The notes beneath the pieces were generated by a model. That model saw only the letters and a list, made by a program, of their open reading frames with translations. It did not search any database and was not told the DNA's origin. DNA of 64,000 bases from Thermodesulfovibrionales bacterium (GTDB taxonomy: Bacteria; Nitrospirota; Thermodesulfovibrionia; Thermodesulfovibrionales; Dissulfurispiraceae): the NCBI GenBank assembly GCA_030017995.1, contig JASEGS010000005.1:1-64000 (forward strand). Reading direction: 5' to 3'. Both the position numbers and the translations under genes were made by a program. Shown here one piece after another: positions 1-7,342 of the stretch (position 1 is the first letter of the stretch; every line of letters begins with the position of its first letter).

Positions 1-140
1 ATCTTCTCATTTTCCTTCTGCCTCTTGCTCTGGGGCTGTCTCTTCCATGCGTAATATTCGCTCCTTGATGCTCCAATGACTCGGCACATCCTCTGCACCC
101 CATGTGAGGAGCGATGCTGGTCCATGAACCAGTATTTCAT
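1..140 (-). CDS. IS3-family transposase OrfB, N-terminal part
   Basis: An open frame of 46 codons leaves the window at base 1. It begins MKYWFMDQHR and continues with a HGVQRMCRVIG...SRSEYYAW block, the typical N-terminal region of IS3-family OrfB (the HTH_21-like segment before the DDE integrase core). The catalytic DDE core is not visible. The start codon overlaps the restored orfA stop by ATGA. OrfB normally works as an OrfAB fusion made by -1 frameshifting. Because orfA is broken upstream, this copy may be inactive unless helped in trans. Confidence 0.75.
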   Translation of the reverse strand, partial: MKYWFMDQHRSSHGVQRMCRVIGASRSEYYAWKRQPQSKRQKENEK

Positions 141-438
141 TTGGGGTGTTTTGAGAAGATGGCCAACGCTTTTTTTAGGATTTCCTTGTCCTCCTTCAAA
201 TTGGCATTTTCTTTCTGCAGCCGTTTGAGTTCTTCTTCCTCTGGTTTTAGGTGCCTTTACCAGGAAAACTGCCTGAGGGATCTTCTTTATACTTTCGTTT
301 CCATGTGTGTAACAGATTCTCATGTATCCCAAGGCTATGGGCTGCCTCTGCTACTGACCGCCCGCCTTCCGTCACAAGTCGTATTGCTTCCTCTTTGAAC
401 TGCCGATCGTACGTCCTATGCCTTTTGCTCTCTTGCAT
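137..438 (-). pseudogene. IS3-family transposase OrfA, frameshifted
   Basis: Starts MQESKRHRTYDRQFKEEAIR, an HTH_Tnp_1 (COG2963) DNA-binding domain. The frame stops at 249-247 after residue 63. Shifting by one base near 253 restores 38 further residues beginning HLKPEEEELKRLQKEN and ending at TGA 139-137. This gives a normal OrfA length of about 100 residues with its leucine-zipper-like coiled coil. The break is in the middle of orfA, not at the A-rich programmed slippage site usual near its end, so a one-base deletion is the simplest reading. Confidence 0.75.
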
Positions 439-511
439 TTTACACCTCCAAGGTTATAAGGTTATATTGTAACCTAACCTTTCGGTGTGTCCGTTATACC
501 GGGGGAAGTTC

Positions 512-622
512 ATCAGAACGATTCAAGAACTTCTCGGACATAGGAATCTACAAACTACTATGATCTATACTCATGTGGCAACTAAAAATATCCTCGGCGT
601 GAGAAGTCCTCTGGATAAGTAG
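512..622 (+). pseudogene. intI: Integron integrase (IntI-type tyrosine recombinase), C-terminal remnant
   Basis: Thirty-six codons and a TAG stop encode [20 protein letters not shown] followed by [16 protein letters not shown]. This carries the tyrosine-recombinase box II LLGH and the catalytic Tyr in TTMIYTH. The ending GVRSPLD is characteristic of integron integrases (class 1 IntI ends similarly) and unlike XerC/D. The rest of the gene is cut off exactly at the IS end at 512. Any attI would lie upstream, outside the window. It is almost certainly non-functional here unless the IS excises. The IntI assignment rests on a short stretch and is made with fair confidence. Confidence 0.78.
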
Positions 623-657
623 AATTATGCTAAAATGTCATTCGTAAGATTGAGGCC

Positions 658-1797
658 GTGAAAGTTACTGATAAAGATATATCATTCATGAAAAAGGCGC
701 TGGCTCTTGCTGCAAAGGCAAGGGGTATGACAAGCCCAAATCCAATGGTTGGCGCCGTGATAGTCAGAAACGGGAAAGTTATTTCAGAAGACTATCACAA
801 ACAAGCTGGCGAGCCTCATGCAGAAGCACTTGCAATACTCAAAGCAGGAGATAAGGCAAAAGGCGCAAGTCTTTATGTAACGCTTGAACCTTGCTGCCAT
901 CTGGACAAGCGTACCCCTCCATGCACAAAAACCATCATTAATTCAGGAATTAAAAAAGTCTTTATTGCAGTGAAAGACCCTAATCCAAAGGTATCGGGAA
1001 AAGGTTTCGAAGAGTTGAAAAAACAAGGAATTGAGGTTGTCAGTGGAATACTCGAGGATAAAGCAAGAAAGCTGAATGAGGCTTATGTCAAATATATAAC
1101 CACAGGGATGCCGTTTGTTATTCTGAAGACAGCCATGACACTCGATGGTAAAATTGCAACCCCTGAGGGACAATCAAAATGGATAACAGGGGAGGGGGCA
1201 AGAAAAGTCGTCCATATGATGAGAAAAGAAGTTGATGCCATACTCACGGCAGTAGGGACTGTGAAGGCAGATAATCCGGAGCTAACGGTAAGAATCAGAA
1301 GACAGAAGACAGAAAACAGAAGACAGCCTGAAAGAATAGTAATAGATCCGAAGCTTGAGATACCTTTTGACTATAAGATTTTCAATGTACCGTCGGAAAC
1401 GATTGTAATTACCAGGAGACAGAATACAGAAGACAGAATACAGAAAGAAAAGACATTGATAGACAGAGGCGTAAAAGTCATCGAGTATGAAAGTGAAAGA
1501 TTGGATTTGAAGTGGCTTATGAAAAAACTTGGTGAGATGGAGATTACATCTGTGATGATAGAAGGTGGGGCATCACTCAATGCTCATGCATTACAGGATG
1601 AGATAGTTGATAAGGTAGTTTTTTTTATTGCTCCGAAAATCATTGGAGGAAAGGACTCCATCCCTGCTGTTGGCGGAAATATATTCAAAAGATTGGAAGA
1701 AGCCTATCAGATACATAACATGGGGGCCAGAAAAATAGGAGAAGATCTCATGGTTGAAGGATATATCCTCAAACATGCCTGTACCTCCTCTTTTTGA
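658..1797 (+). CDS. ribD: Bifunctional riboflavin biosynthesis deaminase/reductase RibD
   Basis: RibD catalyses deamination and then side-chain reduction of the pyrimidine intermediate in riboflavin synthesis (cytosol). The N-terminal half is a CMP/dCMP-deaminase fold with HAE at residues 54-56 and the zinc-binding EPCC...TPPC at about 77-89. The C-terminal reductase domain starts near KTAMTLDGKIA. At 379 residues it is of normal size. The GTG at 658 gives a full N terminus but has a very close Shine-Dalgarno; ATG 688 is the alternative. The reductase half contains two stretches rich in the words RRQKTENRRQ and RRQNTEDRIQ, encoded by CAGAAGACAGA repeats where homologues have short variable loops. 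It overlaps hemW by one base. Confidence 0.93.
   Translation: MKVTDKDISFMKKALALAAKARGMTSPNPMVGAVIVRNGKVISEDYHKQAGEPHAEALAILKAGDKAKGASLYVTLEPCCHLDKRTPPCTKTIINSGIKKVFIAVKDPNPKVSGKGFEELKKQGIEVVSGILEDKARKLNEAYVKYITTGMPFVILKTAMTLDGKIATPEGQSKWITGEGARKVVHMMRKEVDAILTAVGTVKADNPELTVRIRRQKTENRRQPERIVIDPKLEIPFDYKIFNVPSETIVITRRQNTEDRIQKEKTLIDRGVKVIEYESERLDLKWLMKKLGEMEITSVMIEGGASLNAHALQDEIVDKVVFFIAPKIIGGKDSIPAVGGNIFKRLEEAYQIHNMGARKIGEDLMVEGYILKHACTSSF
1295..1452 (+). repeat. CAGAAGACAGA word repeats inside ribD (two patches)
   Basis: Patch one (about 1300-1325) and patch two (about 1417-1445) are runs of near-identical 7-8 base words (CAGAAGA, CAGAATA, CAGAAAA). They read in frame as Arg/Gln/Glu/Thr/Asn-rich peptides. 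Both lie in variable positions of the reductase domain, away from the substrate and NADPH motifs. The same words recur at glnD, carB and an outer-membrane protein gene in this window. Confidence 0.75.
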
Positions 1798-2936
1798 TGG
1801 CCGGATGCCTCTACATACATATACCTTTTTGCATAAAAAAATGTGTTTATTGTGACTTTTATTCCATCCCCTTCAATTTAGAAATAACACATAAATATGT
1901 AGAAGCGCTGTGCGCTGAGATTGAATTTAAAAGGCATATTGCCTGTGATTTGAAGACAATATACATAGGCGGCGGAACTCCGACACTGCTGTCGGAACCA
2001 GATATATTAAAAGTCATAAATACTATAAAAGAGAATTATTCCGTGCTCCCATCTGCGGAGATTACAATCGAAGCTAACCCGCGCACAATCAATGAGAAAA
2101 AGGCGGACATGCTGCTTAAATCAGGCATAAACAGGCTAAGCATAGGGGCTCAGTCTTTCATTGACAGAGAGCTTACAGTTTTAGGCAGAAGTCATAATGC
2201 CAATGACGCCCTAAAGGCATTAAGGGGTGCAAGAAAGGCTGGCTTCAATAATATATCCATTGATCTTATCTATGCTATTCCCGGACAAAGTTTAGACGAT
2301 TGGATATATTCCTTAAAGACTGCTGTTAAACTATCACCTGAGCATATATCTGCCTATGAGCTTACACCGGAAAAGAATACGCCTTTATACAGGGATATAC
2401 AGGAAGGCAGGATTATTATGCCTGATGAAGAATTAATATCCGAGATGTATTATAAATGCATAGACACGCTGACTGAAAACGGCTATATACATTATGAAAT
2501 ATCGAATTTTGCAAAGCCTAACTACACATGTCTGCACAATATCAATTATTGGGAAAGAGGAGAATATCTCGGCATTGGCGCAGGCGCGCATTCGTTTGTC
2601 AATGATAAAAGAACTGGCAATGTGAGAGATGCAGTACATTACATAGAATCAATAAGCAAAGGCAAAATACCTGTGTCAGAAGAAATTGAAGTAAGGGGAG
2701 ATGAGGCTTTAAAGGAAAATATATTCTTAGGCTTGCGAAAGACAGAAGGGTTAGATATTAGCCGCTTGCCAAAAATCAAAGACATGCTTAAAACAAAAGC
2801 CGTGAAAGAACTCTTGCTTCACGGCCTTTTAGAGATTAAAGACAATTATGTCAGGCTTACCAGAAAAGGCCTCCTTCTCAGCAACGAAGTTATTGTGAGG
2901 GTACTATCAGAAATTGAGTCGTCCCACCCCTCATAA
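1797..2936 (+). CDS. hemW: HemW-type radical SAM protein (coproporphyrinogen oxidase-like)
   Basis: Radical SAM protein of the HemN/HemW group. The N terminus reads YIHIPFCIKKCVYCDF, with the CxxxCxxC cluster motif, followed by the GGGTPT motif. At about 379 residues it matches HemW, a proposed heme chaperone, rather than the longer true HemN. The ATG at 1797 overlaps the ribD stop as TGATG, implying translational coupling. An upstream in-frame TTG at 1794 is less likely. Its 3' end overlaps the convergent htrA gene by about 47 bases. Confidence 0.85.
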   Translation: MAGCLYIHIPFCIKKCVYCDFYSIPFNLEITHKYVEALCAEIEFKRHIACDLKTIYIGGGTPTLLSEPDILKVINTIKENYSVLPSAEITIEANPRTINEKKADMLLKSGINRLSIGAQSFIDRELTVLGRSHNANDALKALRGARKAGFNNISIDLIYAIPGQSLDDWIYSLKTAVKLSPEHISAYELTPEKNTPLYRDIQEGRIIMPDEELISEMYYKCIDTLTENGYIHYEISNFAKPNYTCLHNINYWERGEYLGIGAGAHSFVNDKRTGNVRDAVHYIESISKGKIPVSEEIEVRGDEALKENIFLGLRKTEGLDISRLPKIKDMLKTKAVKELLLHGLLEIKDNYVRLTRKGLLLSNEVIVRVLSEIESSHPS

Positions 2937-4317
2937 CCAAAAGCAGTATTTTTTGATTTTTAGCTATTTTAAAGACCAATTCGTTATATTCCTTCACATT
3001 ATGGACTGTCTTTCTGTTAATTTCCAGTATAATATCCCCTCTCATGAGCACGCCGGATGAGGGGCTGTCTTCATCTATATTGTTTACAACAACACCTTTA
3101 ATCTTCTTTGTAATGCCGAGCTTCTGTAGAAGATCCTCTGTCAGTTCCTGAACGGATACGCCTTTCAGGGCATTATCATATTGCACTCCTGCAGTAACTT
3201 GCTGCTCTGCCAAAAGCTCTCCCACTATAACCTTAATTGTCAAAGGATTTCCTGCCCTTAGAAGCTTTATTTCAACTTCTTTATCGGGTTTTGTTGAAGC
3301 GACTACATTTCTAAGGTGTTGCGGACTATCGATTTTTTTGCCGTCATATTCTACTATTACATCGCCTCTTTTAAGGCCGCTTTTTTCCGCAGGGCTGTTC
3401 TCTGTAATGTCTACCAGAAGCACGCCCTTTTCATCGGCAAGATTAAACTGTTTTGCGAGTTCTGCAGTGAGTTGCTGTATTGTCACCCCGAGCCAACCCC
3501 TCACTACCTTCCCCTGACTTATTATACCGGTCATCACTTGTTTGACCATATTCACTGGTATTGCAAATCCGATGCCCTGATAGCCACCGCTTGTGCTGAA
3601 GATAGCGGTATTAAGACCGATCAATTCACCCTTAATGTTTACAAGGGCTCCGCCTGAATTGCCAGGATTAATGGCAGCATCTGTCTGAATGAAATCCTCA
3701 TAATCTGTTATCCCGAAACCTGATCTGCCAAGGGCGCTTATTATGCCCATTGTAATAGTCTGGTTCAAGCCATACGGATTGCCTATTGCCAGCACTACTT
3801 CTCCAACTCTTAATTTATCAGAATCAGCCCATTGAATTGTCGGCAGGTTCTTTTCATTGATCTTTATTACAGCTATATCTGTTTTTGGGTCTACGCCAAC
3901 TACCGTGCCTTTTACTTCCCTGTTATCGGCAAGTTTTATGAGGATATCCTCAGCGCCGTCTATTACATGATTGTTCGTGAGTATATAGCCGTCAGATGTT
4001 GCAATGACGCCTGATCCGAGGTTTGTAACTTTTCTTTTCTGAGGAGTGGGTTTATTATCTCCGAAAAATTTTCTGAAAAGGGGATCATCAAGAAATGGAT
4101 GATGTTGGGTTTTTACCGTTCTTGTCGTTGATATATTCACAACAGCAGGCTTTGCCTTTTCTGCAACTGCTGCCATTGCATTCCCAAAGTGCGCAAGTAT
4201 TTCAGCATCTTTATCTCCGGCGTATGCATAAGCTGCCGCAGACAATATCAGAATGGCAAACATCGCTATAATTGTAATCGTTGAGAGTTTTTTCTGAATT
4301 TTCTCTGAGTGATTCAT
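2890..4317 (-). CDS. Periplasmic Do-type serine protease (DegP/HtrA)
   Basis: Periplasmic protein-quality protease. A signal/anchor segment at about 12-34 ends near AYAYAG. A trypsin-like domain has the triad His117 (TNNHVID), Asp148 (TDIAVIK) and Ser221 (NPGNSGGA). Two PDZ domains follow, the first around GWLGVTIQQL and the second at the C terminus. At 475 residues it has the usual length. It lies 7 bases after tilS and is probably cotranscribed with it. DegP, DegQ and DegS-type roles cannot be separated from sequence alone, but two PDZ domains argue against DegS. Confidence 0.92.
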   Translation of the reverse strand: MNHSEKIQKKLSTITIIAMFAILILSAAAYAYAGDKDAEILAHFGNAMAAVAEKAKPAVVNISTTRTVKTQHHPFLDDPLFRKFFGDNKPTPQKRKVTNLGSGVIATSDGYILTNNHVIDGAEDILIKLADNREVKGTVVGVDPKTDIAVIKINEKNLPTIQWADSDKLRVGEVVLAIGNPYGLNQTITMGIISALGRSGFGITDYEDFIQTDAAINPGNSGGALVNIKGELIGLNTAIFSTSGGYQGIGFAIPVNMVKQVMTGIISQGKVVRGWLGVTIQQLTAELAKQFNLADEKGVLLVDITENSPAEKSGLKRGDVIVEYDGKKIDSPQHLRNVVASTKPDKEVEIKLLRAGNPLTIKVIVGELLAEQQVTAGVQYDNALKGVSVQELTEDLLQKLGITKKIKGVVVNNIDEDSPSSGVLMRGDIILEINRKTVHNVKEYNELVFKIAKNQKILLLVMRGGTTQFLIVPSQ

Positions 4318-4324
4318 AGTATAT

Positions 4325-5734
4325 CTAACCTCCGTTTTTGAATTTTAGCGGTTGTAATTTTAATTTTAAAATTCTTTTTGTGCTTTTATCAATTCGGCAC
4401 CTGTCATCTAAACGATGTCCGATTACCCAAACTATGTTGTTGTTATGCGTAAGGATAGGAACAGTATCCCTTTCATCCCTCGGTATTTTTTCATCAACAA
4501 AATAGTCTTGCAGTTTTTTTCTTTTCCCGAATCCATATGGATAAAAATAATCTCCTGACTGCCGTCCTCTTATTATAAGCGGGAAATTTGCTTTATCAGC
4601 GTCTATTAATGCAGTTTCTTTGCCATTTCTATAATCATCTAATTCAGTGTTATTTATTATCTCAGAATTAATTATCATTGAAGACTCCTTCAATATAATT
4701 TCTCCGGGGGCATCCATTACGTATATGCCGAGTCTTTTTGGTTCTTCGGATGTGATGACCATAGTAGAATAGCCCTTTATTGCCCTGACATTCTTTGGAA
4801 GATAAATCCTGTCACCTGATTTGCCCTTTTTTATAAGCTTAATGATGTCTTCTATGTGTATAAAGCTTATTCCACGAAGCCCGGATGTCTCGTCAATAGC
4901 CTTTCTTAAGACCCTTCTAAGTATCACAGTGTCCATTGTCTCTAAAGGAACAAGAAATAATTCGATTGTTTTGCCGGTTTTGTTTGCTATCAATTTCATC
5001 AGTGTTTTTGTGACAATCACTTCAAAATATCTTTCTTCATCCCTGAAGATATCCGATGTCCTTAAGACAGTTTTTATAAAATCAGGGTTTGTTTTTTTCA
5101 GTGAAGGCATTATGAAAGATCTAAGCTTATTCCTCAGGTATTCATCCCCGAGGTTTGATGAGTCAACAATAAAGCCTGCCCCTTCTTTTTCGATAAATTC
5201 TTCTATTTCTTTTCTCTCTATCTCAATTAATGGCCTTATGATAGCTGCTGCTTTTTGATTTCTGACCGGAGGAATGCCGGCAAGCCCTGAATGTCCAGCT
5301 CCCCTGATAAGCCTCATCAGTACAGTCTCTGCTTGATCGTCAGCATTATGTCCGAGAGCGATCTTGCTGGCTCCTGTTTCGTGTGCAATTTCGTTCAAGG
5401 CTTTATATCTTAATTCACGCGCAGCCTCCTGTTTATTTAATCCATTTTTCTTTGCATATGCCTTGACATCCACGGCTTTTGTTAAAAACATAATTCTCTT
5501 GGAGTTGCAAAGTTCTCTGCAAAACTCTATCTCAGCCGGGGTTTCAGCCGGCCTAAGCCCGTGGTCTATATATGCAGCATATAGATTAATATTTAGATCG
5601 GATCTGAGTTTATAAAGGATTGTCAATAAACATACCGAATCAGGACCTCCGGAAAGTCCTATAAGGACATTTTCTCTGCCTGACAACATTGAGTATCGCT
5701 GAATGGTCTCTCTAACCTTATTAAGAATATCCAT
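4325..5734 (-). CDS. tilS: tRNA(Ile)-lysidine synthase TilS
   Basis: Adds lysine to C34 of tRNA-Ile(CAU) using ATP. The PP-loop motif SGGPDS is at residues 28-33, and the N-type ATP pyrophosphatase domain continues through GHNADDQAETVLMR and GLAGIPP. TilS substrate-binding and C-terminal domains complete 469 residues. The last residues (LKLKLQPLKFKNGG) are encoded by an AATTTTAATTTTAAAATT-like low-complexity stretch just before the stop, which looks added. The start lies 22 bases from the 6S RNA candidate, so divergent promoters must overlap. Confidence 0.93.
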   Translation of the reverse strand: MDILNKVRETIQRYSMLSGRENVLIGLSGGPDSVCLLTILYKLRSDLNINLYAAYIDHGLRPAETPAEIEFCRELCNSKRIMFLTKAVDVKAYAKKNGLNKQEAARELRYKALNEIAHETGASKIALGHNADDQAETVLMRLIRGAGHSGLAGIPPVRNQKAAAIIRPLIEIERKEIEEFIEKEGAGFIVDSSNLGDEYLRNKLRSFIMPSLKKTNPDFIKTVLRTSDIFRDEERYFEVIVTKTLMKLIANKTGKTIELFLVPLETMDTVILRRVLRKAIDETSGLRGISFIHIEDIIKLIKKGKSGDRIYLPKNVRAIKGYSTMVITSEEPKRLGIYVMDAPGEIILKESSMIINSEIINNTELDDYRNGKETALIDADKANFPLIIRGRQSGDYFYPYGFGKRKKLQDYFVDEKIPRDERDTVPILTHNNNIVWVIGHRLDDRCRIDKSTKRILKLKLQPLKFKNGG

Positions 5735-5756
5735 TTATCAATTATACCCCAAATCA

Positions 5757-5946
5757 AGCGATAAGGATGGGTCTCTGAAGTGAATAGCGATGTTTTGATA
5801 ACAGTTCTTTGCAACTGGAGCCTTTATCTAATATTTGGCAGCCGCAAGTGTTTGAATCCGAAGGGTGAGTTTTGCGGCTGTAGCGTAAGGAGCATTAGAA
5901 CTGTCAAAACAGAGCTTCTGAACGAAAGAGATTTATCCTTATCGCT
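5757..5946 (+). ncRNA. ssrS: 6S RNA (SsrS) candidate
   Basis: A 190-base gene-free stretch folds into one long rod. The closing stem pairs 5757-5776 with 5927-5946 (20 continuous pairs including G-U). A two-sided bubble follows (5777-5790 GAAGTGAATAGCGA; 5912-5926 GAGCTTCTGAACGAA). The inner stem pairs 5791-5797 with 5905-5911 and 5801-5808 with 5897-5904. The apical stem pairs 5839-5847 with 5872-5880. Length, closing stem, central bubble and CUGAAGUG-like 5' bubble sequence fit 6S RNA, the RNA polymerase holoenzyme decoy. Strand is assigned from the 5' bubble match. No homology search was possible. Confidence 0.72.
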
Positions 5947-6031
5947 GGATCACAATATACATTAACCATGGTATTACAGGCACAGCCTTATTAAAGTCTT
6001 TTTGCCTATTTCTATATTAAGCAATAGTTGC

Positions 6032-6061
6032 TTTACAATTCTGAAGTTATGTTGATATTAT
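6032..6061 (+). promoter_or_regulatory. Sigma70-type promoter of tRNA-Ser
   Basis: A -35-like TTTACA at 6032-6037 and a -10-like TATTAT at 6056-6061 are separated by 18 bases. The -10 ends 11 bases before the mature tRNA 5' end at 6073, which would give a very short leader. The surrounding region is AT-rich and carries no gene. Confidence 0.55.
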
Positions 6062-6072
6062 AATCGACCACT

Positions 6073-6165
6073 GGAGAGGTGGCCGAGCTGGTCGAAGGCA
6101 GCCGCCTGCTAAGCGGTTGTGGGGGTAAAACCTCACCCAGGGTTCGAATCCCTGCCTCTCCGCCA
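6073..6165 (+). tRNA. tRNA-Ser (anticodon GCU)
   Basis: Class II tRNA. The acceptor stem GGAGAGG (6073-6079) pairs with CCTCTCC (6155-6161), and G and an encoded CCA end at 6165. The anticodon loop CTGCTAA, closed by CCGC/GCGG, places GCU at 6108-6110 (decodes AGU/AGC). The long variable arm (GGGGGTAAAACCTC) is typical of tRNA-Ser. The T arm GGGTTCGAATCCC is canonical. Confidence 0.97.
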
Positions 6166-6193
6166 GAAAAAAATAAAATCAATGGAGCAAGTT

Positions 6194-6712
6194 ATGAGAA
6201 AAAAATTCGTGTTTATCGCAGTAATCCTTGTCATCGCGACTTTTGCGGGTTGCAAGAAAAAAGAAGAACAGCCTGTGCCAAAGACTTCAGCCCCTCATGC
6301 CTTAGCGCAAAAAAATATTCCCAGTCCTCATGGCAATATACAAAAGGGCGAGAGAAAAGTGGTTGTTCCTGATGCAGTTAAATCTCAATGGAAAAAAGTA
6401 AGGTTTATTATTGAGGACAAGATCGCAAAAAAGAATACAGAATATGATGTGCAGATAGGTTCTGAATTCAAATTGCCCGGAACTGCCTTAAAGATAGTCG
6501 TCGGTGAATTTATTCCTGATTTCAAGATAATCGATAATGAAACAGTAATTACTTCTGCCAGCAATGAACCTAAAAATCCTGCCGTGAAGGTAGAGGTGTT
6601 CGAAAATAGCAAGAGCATATTTAAAGGCTGGCTTTATTCAAAGTTTCCGGATATACATCCTCTTGTCCATGAAAAATATGGTCTTTATCTTAAAGAGGGA
6701 ATAAAAGGATAG
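6194..6712 (+). CDS. DUF2155-type lipoprotein
   Basis: Short exported protein of unknown function. The start at ATG 6194 (MRKKFVFIAV) is chosen because GGAG at 6184-6187 sits six bases upstream. The signal peptide ends in a lipobox, TFAGC, so Cys19 should be lipidated. A Lys/Pro-rich linker precedes a domain at about 70-170 that resembles DUF2155 (VGEFIPDF, VEVFENSKSIFKGWLYSKFP, HEKYGLYL). The family often concerns small envelope proteins near outer-membrane genes. Function is not known. It may be transcribed with the following HsdR_N-like gene. Confidence 0.7.
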   Translation: MRKKFVFIAVILVIATFAGCKKKEEQPVPKTSAPHALAQKNIPSPHGNIQKGERKVVVPDAVKSQWKKVRFIIEDKIAKKNTEYDVQIGSEFKLPGTALKIVVGEFIPDFKIIDNETVITSASNEPKNPAVKVEVFENSKSIFKGWLYSKFPDIHPLVHEKYGLYLKEGIKG

Positions 6713-6729
6713 CAGTTCTTTTTTTGAGC

Positions 6730-7302
6730 ATGTCAACTTACATACCATTAGGCAAAATCCCTGAAAGCCCTGAAGAAAGACAGAAATTATTGGGCAGGGT
6801 GGTGGAGACAGAAGAATATCTCAATGCTCTGGAGTTGTCTCACATTCAGAAAAAAGTAATCGAGTTTCTTATTTCAAGAAAGGGTTACACAAAAAAAAAT
6901 ATAGAGGTCAATAAGGTATATACAGTTAAACTTACAGATGCATCATTTGATGTCAAAGCTGATATTCAACTGCGTATAGACGGGAAGATTTTGTTGTTTA
7001 TAAAGTGTGTTATGAGCTCCATTGAATCTTGGGAGAGAAATTCTATATCATTCTGCAGGGTTGTTGAGTCATATCAGATACCTTATGCAGTAGTGACAGA
7101 TGGAGAAAATGCAAGGATGCTAAATGTTATAAGCGGAGAATTGATTTCAGAAGGACTTGACACAATCCCTGCAAAAGAGGAAGCGCTAAAACTTATTAAA
7201 GATATTATTTTAACTGCACATCCTGAGAAAAAGTCCGAAAAGGAAAAGAGAATCCTTTACGCCTTCAACGCTATACAATGCCCTTCAAACACCATCTCAT
7301 AG
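6730..7302 (+). CDS. HsdR_N-like (restriction-endonuclease-fold) protein
   Basis: A protein of about 190 residues resembling only the N-terminal nuclease-fold domain of type I restriction R subunits (HSDR_N, PF13588), without helicase domains and without hsdM or hsdS nearby. The visible core is DASFDVKADIQLRIDGKILLFIKC followed by AVVTDGENARML. The usual D...ExK triad is only partly recognisable: a Lys-Cys follows the strand where ExK normally lies, so catalysis is doubtful. ATG 6730 is preferred over TTG 6724. Such solitary proteins are common in Deltaproteobacteria and Nitrospirota and their role is not established. Confidence 0.6.
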   Translation: MSTYIPLGKIPESPEERQKLLGRVVETEEYLNALELSHIQKKVIEFLISRKGYTKKNIEVNKVYTVKLTDASFDVKADIQLRIDGKILLFIKCVMSSIESWERNSISFCRVVESYQIPYAVVTDGENARMLNVISGELISEGLDTIPAKEEALKLIKDIILTAHPEKKSEKEKRILYAFNAIQCPSNTIS

Positions 7303-7342
7303 CTGCTGTAATATCGAATTTGTCAGTTTTCTCGGAGAAGAT

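Larger units (their letters stand above)
1..512 (-). mobile_element. IS3-family insertion sequence, partial
   Basis: This is the orfA-proximal end of an IS3-family element running off the left edge of the window. It holds a broken orfA and the start of orfB in the usual overlapping arrangement (ATGA at 140-137). Read on the minus strand from 512, the end begins TGAACTTCCCCCGGTATAAC, which resembles IS3-group terminal inverted repeats. Sequence just beyond 512 switches directly to the tail of a tyrosine recombinase gene, so the end position is well marked by loss of the interrupted frame. The other end and any target duplication lie outside the window. Confidence 0.8.

Noticed and set aside
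137-255. The orfA frame break as programmed -1 frameshifting
   Set aside because: It lies mid-orfA with no A6G or similar slippery run; the usual programmed site would be near the orfA end. A one-base deletion is simpler.
5780-5965. A 61-codon open frame in the tilS/tRNA gap
   Set aside because: It lies within the long base-paired rod interpreted as 6S RNA, has no ribosome-binding site and no recognisable protein.
6079-6372. ORF starting inside tRNA-Ser
   Set aside because: It overlaps the tRNA and the lipoprotein gene in another frame; no coding support.
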